Assembly (NCBI GenBank): GCA_963576765.1
Contig: OY755203.1
Span: forward strand, 13,619,190-13,683,189
Direction: 5' to 3'
Source of the DNA: Draba incana
Taxonomy: Eukaryota > Streptophyta > Magnoliopsida > Brassicales > Brassicaceae
DNA: 64,000 bases
This document shows, piece by piece, positions 48,001 through 59,373 of the stretch. Both the position numbers and the translations under genes were made by a program. The stretch's first letter is position 1. Each line of letters starts with the position of its first letter. The notes below the pieces were generated by a model, which was not told the DNA's origin, did not search any database, and saw only the letters and a program-made list of their open reading frames with translations.

Positions 48001-50356
48001 TCACTCAAGTTTTGGTGAAGTATGGGTCTTGGATCATTATATTCATTTGAGGAAACATTGTTTTGAATATAATGCGAGTCTTCTTAATAGTTAAGATTTC
48101 TCATTTCCTGAACATCATAACTAAACCTTTTTCTTTTCTTATTACTAGTTATGTCTAAAACCCCTCATCAGAACTCTTTCTCGTTGTGATCCGTCCTTGA
48201 GAAGGACAAGTTAAATGGATCCAACTTCCTGGATTGGCTCGGAAGTTGTTTTCAATGAAAGGCATGGGAGAAGCTGCGTGAATTCTTGGAATAAGAATCT
48301 ATAGAGATAGATTGGGTAGGCTAATTGGATCGTGTCAAGATGCTTATGGTGATAAGGTCTTGGACAGGTTCAGTATGCATGATTCCAAGAAGGGCCTCAT
48401 ACCAATGTCTCATGGCATTAATCTTAGCAAGATGCAATGTCTCTAGACACTGGCTGAGTAAGAACGTTTGAGTAGGATATGATATGAGGCACGAAATTGA
48501 GAGTAGAATTAGTTGATAGCCACCTCTGAAAACATAGGATTCCCTGAGAGATACGATTCCAGGTACTAGCAACCCTGCAGGTTCCAGTTTGTGTGCATGT
48601 GGACTATCAGTAGAGGCGCAGCACTTGAGGCACTAATTGATCTTGAATCCCTGATCTTCTTCTGCTGCTAATCTCCAGGTATATTCGAGATCCCGTTCTT
48701 GTAGATTCATTGTTTACAAACCCTAGATCCTAGGCTAATTGAATTCTCACTAGGTTGGTTAATAGAGATTAAACCTGTTAAACCTGTGCAAATTCTTTCA
48801 GTGGTATCAGAGCCTTAGGGTTTAACTAATGAATCTAAAAGCATATAATTGAATTAGAGAATTCAGATTGAAACATGTGATGTTTAGGATGCTTGGTAGA
48901 TCAAAGTTTTCACTGAAAATCGTTTTGTTAAAAGTTTTCCCAAGACGATCGTGTCGATCGACACAATGGTTGTGTCGATCGACACGGCCTTGCAAAAGGT
49001 TAATCGGTTCAATTGGATTAAATCGGTTATCGCCGAGTTTTAGATCTGATCGTGTCGATCGACACAATGGTTGTGTCGATCGACACGGCCTTGTGAGTGG
49101 TTAACCGGTTTAATTGGATTGAATCGGTTATCGCGCTTGGTTAGAAATCTATTGAAACTGGTTTATTACGGTTAATTCGATTGGTTGGCGTCGATCGACA
49201 CAAATGTTGTATCGATCAACACCGACCGGTTATCGATTCGGTTCAATTGGATTGACCGGTTATCGCAAATCGAAATTGGTTTGGTCGGTTATCGAAATCG
49301 GTTCAATTGGATTGATCGGTTTTCGAAATCAGGTACAGTAGGGTGAGTGTCGATCGACACTAATGTAGTGTCGATCGACACACCACTCGGATTTTGGGTT
49401 AGTGAACCGAAGATCTCATAACCGAACCAAATTTCACCCCACTTCTTAGAATTTTTTAAAAACTTAATTGAAATTAGTCGTTTTAAATAAGATTCTAAAC
49501 CTTCCTGAATGCATATATGATATGTGTTAGGATTTAAAGTTCCGTTCCTCAACTAAATATCAAGTGTTCTAGATGTCTTCCCGATCTTGTCAGCTGTCAA
49601 GACTCGTTTCATTGCGTGATAGGCTTGTAGTGCAAGGTATCTGCAGTTACATGAGTAAGGCAGTGGGTAATTGTGTTGATGGGCTTGCAGTGCATGGCAT
49701 CAGCTATTACATGACTGAAGAGATTGGTTTACTTGAGTGGGCTATCAGAAGTTCTGGGCCCATAGACATCAGGTGGATAAAACATAATATGCCTTATCCA
49801 CAACCAAGAGTCATATTGGATATGATTAGCAAAGTGTTGCTTACCTAGATAGCTAAGATTTAGGTGACAGCCAGTGGCTCACTCAAGTTTTGGTGAAGTA
49901 TGGGTCTTGGATCATTATATTCATTTGAGGAAACATTGTTTTGAATATAATGCGAGTCTTCTTAATAGTTAAGATTTCTCATTTCCTGAACATCATAACT
50001 AAACCTTTTTCTTTTCTTATTACTAGTTATGTCTAAAACCCCTCATCAGAACTCTTTCTCGTTGTGATCCGTCCTTGAGAAGGACAAGTTAAATGGATCC
50101 AACTTCCTGGATTGGCTCGGAAGTTGTTTTCAATGAAAGGCATGAGAGAAGCTGCGTGAATTCTTGGAATAAGAATCTATAGAGATAGATTGGGTAGGCT
50201 AATTGGATCGTGTCAAGATGCTTATGGTGATAAGGTCTTGGACAGGTTCAGTATGCATGATTCCAAGAAGGGCCTCATACCAATGTCTCATGGCATTAAT
50301 CTTAGCAAGATGCAATGTCTCTAGACACTGGCTGAGTAAGAACGTTTGAGTAGGAT
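44723..50356 (+). repeat. Three tandem 1,878-bp units in copia B
   Basis: Units are 44723-46600, 46601-48478 and 48479-50356. Each holds the last 322 bp of the LTR, the primer-binding site, a leader with three palindrome pairs, an open frame starting MSSRSCQLS, a gag start (MSKTPHQNSFSL then a stop, then VLEKDKLNGSNFLDW), and the end of RT (SKKGLIPMSHGINLSKMQC). The join reads GAGTAGGA/TATGATATGAG with ~2-3 bp shared. Units 2 and 3 share differences from unit 1, so they are the closer pair. Confidence 0.95.
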
Positions 50357-50740
50357 TCCCAGGCGTATGCAGTGGAATCTATCATGAATGCCATGACCTG
50401 CACTCGTCCAGATATTGCTTGTGTTTTTAAGCATGACGAGTAGATACCAATATGATCCATGTGAAAGTCACTGGACAGTTACCAAGAATATTCTCAAGTA
50501 TTTGAGGAATACTAAGGATATGAGCTTGGTAAACTGAGGAAGTAATGGTTTTTGTTGAGAGTGGTTAGACGAACAAAGACGATTTCTGGTCGGAACCTGG
50601 TTATGTCTTGTGTCTATATGGCGGTGCGGTTTGTTGGAAGGGTTCCAAGCAGAGCACCGCGGCCTGCGGTTTGTTGGAAAGGGTTCCAAGCAGAGCGCCG
50701 CAGCCTCTCCCACGACCTAAGCATGAGTTTCACCCTCCTA
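50357..50740 (+). pseudogene. RT/RNase H remnant of copia B
   Basis: Translation over two frames gives AVESIMNAMTCTRPDIAC, then SLDSYQEYSQVF, and FVGRVPSRA in place of the usual copia RNase H box around CWKGSKQS. An ~30-base segment (TGCGGTTTGTTGGAA...) is duplicated at 50624 and 50666. Stops and frameshifts are frequent. From 50740 to 51596 there is 3' non-coding retrotransposon sequence with no recognised motif. Confidence 0.75.
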
Positions 50741-51596
50741 CGGTAGGTATTGGATATATTAAGATGTGATCTTGATTCTAGTGGGAGTTGTAATGGATTT
50801 AGTTATATTATGATGTTCATATATACATACTTTGGTTATGTCATGATGAAATTGTTTCATGTATTATTTGATTATTGGATAATTAAATAATAGTCCCAAA
50901 GTAATTTATGGAATTTTATAGGTCATCAAGTTGAGGACTTGATCATGAAACCCTATAAGTGATAAATGACATAGATTATGTTTGTCCCTAGTCAAGGTTG
51001 TTAAAGTGGGACACTGACAACCGCGTGAGACTGGTATGTAAGGTGACTGATGACTAAGTTTCATGGAGTCATTAATAAGAGTATTAAAGTCAATCACATA
51101 GATATATGTTAGAGAACATATGATCGGATTTGACCCGATAATGAGACCTCTACAGGATAGTTATATAAGTGTCATAAGAGGTTCTCATTACGACTATAGA
51201 GTATAGTACTTAGACCTGATTCATCATGATTTCTTGCATATGAATTGGTCCGCTTTGACTTTGTCAAACGTCGGCCGTAACAGGTGACTATAAAGGCATT
51301 GATTGGGTGTATCATGAAGTGTGTGAAGTAATAGGGATGGAACAAGATGGAATTTGTCCCTCCTATATAACAGGAGATAAATATCTCAGGGCCCATCGAA
51401 GATTTGATACTGAGAAATGTGTGGCTGCGCTCAAACGAGGTGATTGTCAGTCGTTTGTTTTTAATCAGTATAAATCGGAGTTTGATGAACGTGATATTGG
51501 CTGTAATAAAGATGACACGGTTCTTGCCTTATGCCATATCGAGATATAATGACGAAGGGATTATGGGAATAGTTGATTCCAGTACAAGTGGGAGAT

Positions 51597-52300
51597 TGTT
51601 GGGAATGTCCTGAAATCACACTTATATTTACTCTAGTGATAGTTGTACTGTCGAGATCAGACATTCATATGATACTAGGTGGTCATGACGTTTTGCTAGA
51701 AGCCGCTGATGATCTATGAGTTATGAACTCATTACTAGTATTATATGATCCTACAGGGTCACACACCTAAGCAAACTGGATTTACTTTATATGGGAATGA
51801 TCATTAATGTAATGATCAAATGATGTGTATTTGATACAGATAAGAATCATGTTTTAGAGAAGGTGTCGATCAACACTATATTAGTGTGTCGATCGACACG
51901 GGCTAAAAACCGAGATAGGGATTTCGATTTAATGACTTAATTTGAACCGGTTTAATTGCTGGACAATTAGGTTTTCTCACATGCCTATATATATGATATG
52001 AGGCACGAAATTGAGAGTAGACTTAGTTGATAGCCACCTCTCAAAACGTAGGATTCCCTAAGAGATCCGATTCCAGGTACTAGCAACCCTGCGGGTTCCG
52101 GTTTGTGTGCGTGTGGACTATCAGTAGAGGCGCTAATTGATCTTGAATCCCTGATCTTCTTCCGCTGCTAATCTCCAGGTATATTCGAGATCCCGTTCTT
52201 GTAGATTCATTGTTTATAAACCCTAGATCCTAGGCTAATTGAATTCTCACTAGGTTGGTTAATAGAGATTAAACCTGTAAAACCTGTGCAAATTCTTTCA
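51597..52300 (+). repeat. 3' LTR of copia B
   Basis: Starts TGTTGGGAATG, ends TTCTTTCA, lacks GCAGCACTTGAGGC present in the 5' LTR, and carries a palindrome pair near 51863/51886, one member with a base change. Confidence 0.92.
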
Positions 52301-52720
52301 ATCAGTTCCAGTAGAAACTAGGGACCATATCAATTATCTCCGACACTATCTAACCAAAATCATTACAACGGCTTGTGTTGAGTATGCATAGCCTCCATGG
52401 TCATGAAGCCTACCCATAGCAAAATCCCCTAGCCTTTCTATAACGCCCCAACCGCCCCTCCCATGGGCCCCCATCCACTTCCAGGTCCACCAAAAGTCTC
52501 GAAAGTCTTGTTTACTGACCTGGAGTACACTCGAAAGTCTTGTTTACTGACCTGCAAATCACCACGCGATATTTCCCCGTGTTTTTTCCTCACTCACACG
52601 ATACTGGAAATGACTTCCCAGTAGGTCACCCATCATGAGATTGCTCTAGCTCAAACACGCTTTATTTTGGAGTTCTCTCAAGACATATGCCCGCAAAGAT
52701 AAGTGCACTTTGGTGATATA

Positions 52721-53913
52721 TGATATGCTCAAATTAAACCTAAGAGCTACTCTTTCAAATTATGAGATCAATGCAGTACTTAAGGTATCGAAATCTACAG
52801 GGAACCAATGAAACACAATAGATTTAATGAGTTCAGATTATGCTAAGCAGAATTATGAGAATGCAAGTAAACAAAAGCAATTAAAACGGTTGTAAGAATT
52901 AATAGAGAAAAGCGCTAGGCACAGGGAAATCTCAGGTGAATCAGATATGCAGATGATCAATTAGCAATAGGATTGATGAAGCTCAGTTCCTAAACATGAA
53001 CACGAAAGTAAAACAAACCAGCTTCCGCTGCGAATATTATCTATGAATAAATCCAAGAAAACCAAATTCCTATGCGAATCCTATGAATCTAAATAAGCAT
53101 TAGTTTCAGGTTCAATTGTTCGCAAAACCCTAAGCCAAATTCCTTTGCGAATAGGAATTTTGCTCATCAAAAACTAGTTCAGGTTTTCAATCAAACTGCA
53201 ATTTCTATTAATAAACCCTAGATCAGATTCAAGGTAGCTAATCAAGAATCAGCAATAAGAACAAGTTAAGATGAAGAACTTTAATGATATTAATCCTAAG
53301 CAATTATGATCAGATCTAGCAAATCATCAACAACCTTTGAAAATCCCTAAACCTAACAGGGAAACTACTCAGACATATCCAATGATGAAAACATGTTTTT
53401 TATTAAAAGATATATCAAAGAGTCAAGTAAAATAATGCATGAAGCCTAAACAATGGCTTAAAAACGTATATATAAAGGGTCCCAAACCGACTAGAAAAGA
53501 AAAGTAAACATCTGGAACTTTCTTCGCAAAAACGGAAATCTTCGATTTGGGCTTTTTCTTCATTAAGTACCCGTGTCGATCGACAGAGAGATTGCATGTC
53601 GATCGACATGTGACTCTCTGCCAAAATTCTTGCCTCGCCAAAAAACCGTGTCGATCGACACACTTTATCAGTGTCGCTCGACACACTTTATCAGTGTCGA
53701 TCGATGCTTGTACTTCTGTCCGATTTTTACTTGATCTTTTCAGCTCTTTCCTCCTCGATACTCCAAAATGCTCCAAAAGCTCCAGTAAACATCTTTTCTG
53801 CTCCAATCGGTCTAGTTCCTGTAAAGACTCTAAAAACAAATAGAAAACACCAAATAGACTCTAAAACATGGACTTATATCGTGGCCTAAATGGGTAAAAA
53901 CCACGATATCTCA
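52721..53913 (-). repeat. 3' LTR of element Z (left side)
   Basis: Holds two palindrome pairs near 53574/53597 and 53648/53691 (between them a TGTCGCTCGACAC variant near 53671). The matching part of the other LTR has lost the second set and mutated the first, so the LTRs differ mainly in this block. Confidence 0.9.
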
Positions 53914-55169
53914 ACTCCCCCAGACTTAGCTTTTGCTTGTCCCTAAGAAAAACAGTGTACTCACTCCTTTAGGAATCCACATACCTTTGCAAAGCTAATC
54001 CGGTGATACTTTGATGTTTCCCTAGAAGTATAGCAGTCCTCCAGATTGAATCCAAACCTCTTAGAAAATCTCAGACTTTCAGTCGCAAACCCCTTTAGTT
54101 TAATTAGGTGCGGTCTCATCGAGGGAATATCGATCGCTGGACCTTCTAGATTCTTTCACTTCCTTGAACACTTTCCTGCGTTTCACCCTCTCTCTTCCCT
54201 CTGAAACTGTATCCAATTAAGGATATCATAGAGATGCAATACCTTTGATGATTGAATTTTTGTGATGGCGGGTACCTCAGCAGAGGGTCCTTTACCACCG
54301 AAGCTTGAGCATTTTACTCTGGCATGCTTGCATTTTTTTTTCTTGGCATCTCTATAATCACTAGATCAGCTCTCATTACTGGTGTTCTTGTGGAGACAGG
54401 GTCATGAGGCTCTTTTTATTTTTCGATCTAGGACAGTTGTACTCGTCATTCGGGAAGAAGTTTCAAGAGCGGTCCGTCCTCGTTTTCAAGTGTTTGGAAG
54501 CTAAATCAAGTCTTGCGATTACCAATGCCCTTGACAAGAAATTAGAGATTCATTAGGGGCGGGGTCTTTGACATCCTTTCTAGCGTTCTCCAGAAATCTG
54601 AACTCGCTCCGTTAAACCGATCCACCTCCAGTTACCCACCTTGTAAAACCAATCAGCTTGCATTGGAAATGGTCCTTGAGTGCTGTTCAAAGCAAGTTGT
54701 AAAGGGGAGTTTTCGACCCGAATAAAACAAATTTTTTTGAAAAACACCATAAAAACTCAAAAGAAAACACAATAATTAGCAACTACCTCCCCCAGACTTA
54801 AACAACACTGTCCCCAGTGTTATTAAGCCTAAGATCGGTGAATAAAATAGATAGAAAATGGAAGGAATCGAAATTTTGAAAAGAAAAACGTAACCTGGAG
54901 GGGGGTGTCGATCGACACTCTCAATGGTGTCGATCGACACCATCGAATTTTTACAAGTGTCGAGCGATTTGACACTCATGTCGCTCGACAGAAGCTCCTG
55001 AAGTTCATCCATACGTTTTTATCTCCTAAAAATCAAAACCAAAAACACACCAAACATAAAATTGTAAAAGAAAATAAAAAGAAACATAATTATTAAGACT
55101 TACAAATGGGTTGCCTCCCATTAAGCGCTTGTTTTTAGTCCGTTAGCTTGACTGTTTTGGAACTCAGGA
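53914..55169 (-). other. Non-coding 3' interior of element Z
   Basis: Between the gag-protease frame and the 3' LTR no domain is recognisable. It holds two CTCCCCCAGACTTA-type polypurine sequences (53913 and 54788 on the plus strand) and a palindrome pair near 54905/54927. In a complete Athila the RT-integrase block would lie here. Confidence 0.6.
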
Positions 55170-58103
55170 CTATGGTGGATCTTGAGGAAGTATTGGACTT
55201 CCTCTATCCTGAATGGAACTCGCAGCAGCTTGTTTGAATCGAACCTTCTTTGAAGCTCCCCCAGACTTATCAGAAACAGTCTCAGGCAAAAGTCTCATCG
55301 TTCTCTCCATCATCTCCTGAAACTCTGCTTCTCCGTTAAGATCTTGAGGAACGATGATTCGCATTTTAGCGAAAGGCCTTGAGGTCCTTTTTGGTTTCAC
55401 CTCTTCTTCCTTTCTTCCTGCAAATTCATTAGCAAAACCAAGCCTTCGAGGAACTCGATGCTTGCATAAGCGCGTAACAGGCTTTTCACATCCAGCTGTA
55501 GCTAAGAATGATCGTCCTAGTAGAAGAGGATCTTCAGGCTCCTTATCGTATTCCAAAACCACAAAGTCTGTAGGAATGAAGCAGTCCTGGATTCTGATTG
55601 GCACATCCTCAAGAACACCCTTAGGAAATCTCCTGGAACGATCAGCTAGGATAAGAGACATCCTAGTCGTCTTGAATTCTGTCAACCCCAATCTTACAGC
55701 AAAGGAGAATGGCATCAGGTTTATACCTGAACCTGAATCACACAGCGAATGAGGAAAACTTTCTTCGGAGATGGAGCAACTAAGCACAAATTTCCCTGGA
55801 TCAGGTAACTTCACTGGAACTCTGCTCTGAATCATTGCGCTTACTTCCTCTGAAACCACAACCTCCTTCTTCTTCTTCTTCTTAGAAACCGGAGTTGTGC
55901 CCAAAAGAATCGCTTGAATGTCTCTAGTCAGCAATGCTCCTTCCTCAGGACTAATACCATTCGCTGCAAGCCACTTGACATATCTTTTAAGCGCAGGAGA
56001 AAGTTTTACCGCATCAACTAGAGGCATCTCCACCATGATCTTATCAATAATCCGCTTGCACATGGCCTCTTCGGCTTCCTGCTTGGACCTTTTAACTCTG
56101 GGGAAAGGAACCTTTGGCTTGTAGACGTTTTCCTCTACCTTATCTAAAGATTTGGACGAAGTTGGGCGTGTCTGTGGCTTGTGTCGATCGAGAGATAAGG
56201 GAGTGTCGATCGACATAAGAGTCTCTGGATTTGGAGGATCGTGATTTTCTGTACCTGTCGATCGACACTGACCCCTGTCGATCGACGCTAGAGTTTCTGG
56301 AATTTCTGGAGAGTGACTCGCGATCCGTGTTGATCGACAGCCATATCCGTCGATCGACGGAGAAGCCTCTGGATAAATTTCTGGTTCTGCGTCGAGATGA
56401 GCGTCGAGCGATTCGATCATTTCTTCACGTGTCGATCGACACTCAGGCACAGTGTCGATCGACACTGTCTCCTCTGTTCCAAAATCAGCCTTAAACTCAT
56501 CAAAATCATTGGCCTCTTCAACTTGAATCGCGTTGCAGGATCTCTTGGGATTAGAATCCGTCTTCGCAGGCAGGAAACCTTCTTGTCTTCTAACCGATTC
56601 TGTAGTTTGCGCAACTTGAATGTCCAGCTTCTTGACATAAGCACTCAAAGATTCAAATTTACCATCCAAGTCCTGGTAGACGGAGTCCAACTTCCCATTG
56701 AAAGTGACTTCCAGCTTCTGCTGTCCTTCTAGGAGTCGCGCAAGCATAGCTTTCACCTCATTGTCTTGCTTAGGAGGTTTCTGGTAAGATGAGGATCCGT
56801 AGTTCATGTTGTAATTGTTGCTCTGGAAGGGCTTCTGATAAGACGACCCATATCCCTGCTGATTTTTGAACTTCTGGAATCCTGAATCATTGATGTAGTT
56901 CACATCCTCTACAGTTTCAACTTCCTGAGCAAACTGGGCCGACTTCTTTCACATAAGGATACCTTTCATAGAATCTAGCTTTGCATTCATCTCAGCCAAG
57001 TTCTTACTACCATCCTTGTTCTCGCTCATCTGCTTCCTCTCAAAATCAGCGTTCTTTGTACTGTTGCTAGAAGCCAAGTTCTCAATGAGAGTCACCGCAT
57101 CCTCTAGGTAGTTGGTATTGAAGTTACCACTACTCGCTGCATCTAATGCCATCTGATATCGCCAGTCCATTCCTCTGTAAAAGATGCCTAGCAACTGAAC
57201 ATCTGTGAAGCCATGGTGAGGACAGTCTCTCTGATAGGACTTAAGTCGCGTCCACGCAGCCTTGAAAGCTTCTGTAGGACCCTGCCTGAAAGAAGTAATC
57301 TTCGTCCTTAGCTCTTCTGACCTTGCATCATCAAAGAAGTTGTTCAGGAACGCGTTCTTTGTGTCCTCCCAAGTAGTAAGCGATCCAGGCTCAAGCTGCT
57401 TCAGCCAGTAAGAAGCATCCCCACTAAGAGAGTATGGGAATAGCTTGCAGAAGAGATAATCGCTAGACACTCCTTGAGCCTTTATGCTAGAAGCTAAATC
57501 TTTAAAATTCTTGATGTGATCCATCGGATGCTCATATGGAAGGCCATGGAAGGGATGTTGAGCTACTAGTGAGAAGTACGCAGGTTTCAGGTCAAAGTCA
57601 TTCCTTTGGAAAGCAGGAGGACGAATCGCAGCTCGATTCGCATAGAACTGGTCCGGTCGATTAAAATCTGCTAAAGTGCGATTCTGGATAGGCTGTCGAT
57701 CGACACCCTCTTGGTGTCGATCGACAGCAAGCTCTCTGTTGCGTTGAGCGATATCCTCTGCGCGTTGAGCGACGTCAAGCCTCTGTCGCTCGACACGAGC
57801 AAGATCTTCACGAACACGTTCTGCTTCTTCTTCCTCGCGGGCTCGCTGCTGTTCAGCCTCATTAATTATCACGTTCCCAGCCTCATCTAGCCTTTGACCA
57901 TCTTCATTATAGCGGTTCCCTTCTCTGTCGAAGAAACCATCATCTCTTTGGAACAACATTATCTGCTTAACCATATTCGTAGCTTCTTTCGTCGCTTTTC
58001 GATTGGTTCGTTCCAAGCGTGCTAGATCCTCAAGTTCCAGTTCCAAAAGTTCTTTGTCCTTGCTGCTCCTGGTATTGCGATTTCGCATGTACCTGAAACG
58101 CAA
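55170..58103 (-). pseudogene. Gag-protease of element Z, one in-frame stop
   Basis: One frame runs from 58103 (MRFRYMRNRNTRS) to 55170, interrupted only by a TGA at 56949-56951. The first part has an acidic/basic coiled-coil N-terminus (EEEEAERVREDLARVERQR), then the Athila gag core (HPFHGLPYEHPMDHIKNF, YSLSGDASYWLKQL, AFLNNFF, GFTDVQLLGIFYRGM). The second part has NYGSSSYQKP repeats, an aspartic protease-like segment (CDSGSGINLMPFSFAVRLGL) and LLGRSFLATAG. Several paired palindromes are translated within it as SIDT, CRST or VDRH. Confidence 0.85.
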
Positions 58104-58188
58104 AACAAAGAGAGAAAAACAAAAACAAAAAATAAAAACAAGACATAAAAAAACCTAGACAAAATCCTAATAAAATATCTAATGGTTA

Positions 58189-58215
58189 TGATTCCCCGGC
58201 AACGGCGCCAAAATT
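58189..58215 (-). promoter_or_regulatory. Primer-binding site of element Z
   Basis: On the minus strand TTTTGGCGCCGTTGCCGGGG follows the LTR end CATATCA. TGGCGCCGTTGCCGGGG is the classic primer-binding site of Athila-type elements. Confidence 0.88.
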
Positions 58216-59373
58216 TGATATGCTCAAATTAAACCTAAGAGCTACTCTCTCAAATTAAGAGATCAATGCAGTACTTAATGTATCGAAATCCACAGGGAAT
58301 CAATGAAACACAATTGATTTAATGAGTTCAGATTATGCTAAGCAGAATTATGAGAAAGCAAGTAAAAAAAAGCAATTAAAACGGTTGTGAGAATCAATAG
58401 AGAAAAGCGCTAGGCACATGGAAATCTCAGGTGAATCAGATATGCAGATGATCAATTAGCAATAGGATTTATGAAGCTCAATTCCTAAACATGAACACGA
58501 AAGTAAAACAAACCAGCTTCCGCTGCGAATATTATCTATGAATAAATCCAAGAAAACCAAATTCCTATGCGAATCCTATGAATCTAAACAAGCATTAGTT
58601 TCAGGTTCAATTGTTCACAAAACCCTAAGCCAAATTCCTTTGCGAATAGGAATTTTGCTCATCAAAAACTAGTTCAGGTTTTCAATCAAACTGTCGTTTC
58701 TATTAATAAACCCTAGATCAGATTCAAGGTAGCTAATCAAGAATCAACAATAAGAACAAGTTAAGATGAAGAACTTCTAATGATATTAATCCTAAGCAAT
58801 TATGATCAGATCTAGCAAATCATCAACAACCTTTGAAAATACCTAAACCTAACAGGGAAACTACTCAGACATATCCAATGATGAAAACATGTTTTTTATT
58901 AAAAGATATATCAAAGAGTCAAGTAAAATAATGCATGAAGCCTAAACAATGGCTTAAAAACGTATATATAAAGGTCCCAAACCGACTAGAAAAGAAAAGT
59001 AAACATCTGGAACTTTCTTCGCAAAAACGGAAATCTTCGTTTTGGGCTTTTTCTTCATTAAGTACCCGTGTCGATCGACAGAGAGATTGCCTGTCTATCG
59101 ATATGTGACTCTCTGCCAAAATTCTTGACTCTCTGCCAAAACCCTCTTTATCAATGTTGATCGACGCTTGTACTTCTGTCCGGTTTTTACTTGATCTTTT
59201 TAGCTCTTTCCTCCTCGATACTCCAAAATGCTCCAAAAGCTCCAGTAAACATCTTTTCTGCTCCAATCGGTCTAGTTCCTGTAAAGACTCTAAAAACAAA
59301 TAGAAAACACCAAATAGACTCTAAAACATGGACTTATATCGTGGCCTAAATGGGTAAAAACCACGATATATCA
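58216..59373 (-). repeat. 5' LTR of element Z (right side)
   Basis: From TGATATGCTC to CGATATATCA. It keeps one intact palindrome near 59068 followed by a decayed partner (TGTCTATCGATATG) and a decayed third (GTTGATCGACGC). Confidence 0.9.

Larger units (their letters stand above)
44327..52300 (+). mobile_element. Copia-type retrotransposon B with internal triplication
   Basis: LTRs are 44327-45044 (718 bp) and 51597-52300 (704 bp; a 14-bp deletion explains the difference). Target duplicate ATCAG is at 44322-44326 and 52301-52305. Primer-binding site TGGTATCAGAGC lies at 45047 and a polypurine tract CAAGTGGGAGAT directly before 51597. Coding capacity is reduced to gag-start and RT/RNase H scraps, so it needed trans help. 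It sits in LecRK pseudogene 2. Confidence 0.93.
52721..59373 (-). mobile_element. Athila-like Gypsy retrotransposon Z, gag-protease only
   Basis: LTRs are 52721-53913 and 58216-59373, with ends TGATAT and ATATCA (or ATCTCA). Target duplicate ATATA is at 52716-52720 and 59374-59378. On the minus strand TTTTGGCGCCGTTGCCGGGG, just after the LTR, is the Athila/Tat-type primer-binding site, and AAGTCTGGGGGAGT before the other LTR is the polypurine tract. The interior codes for gag and protease only. RT, RNase H and integrase are absent. Confidence 0.9.

Noticed and set aside
45066..49848. Three tandem copies of several small genes (81-, 87- and 91-codon frames)
   Set aside because: They are the same chance or remnant frames repeated because of the 1,878-bp unit in copia B; several merely translate the palindromes (CRST, VDRH, SIDT).
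53415..53843. Frames of 70-138 codons on both strands
   Set aside because: They lie in the LTR of Z and overlap each other across the palindrome block.
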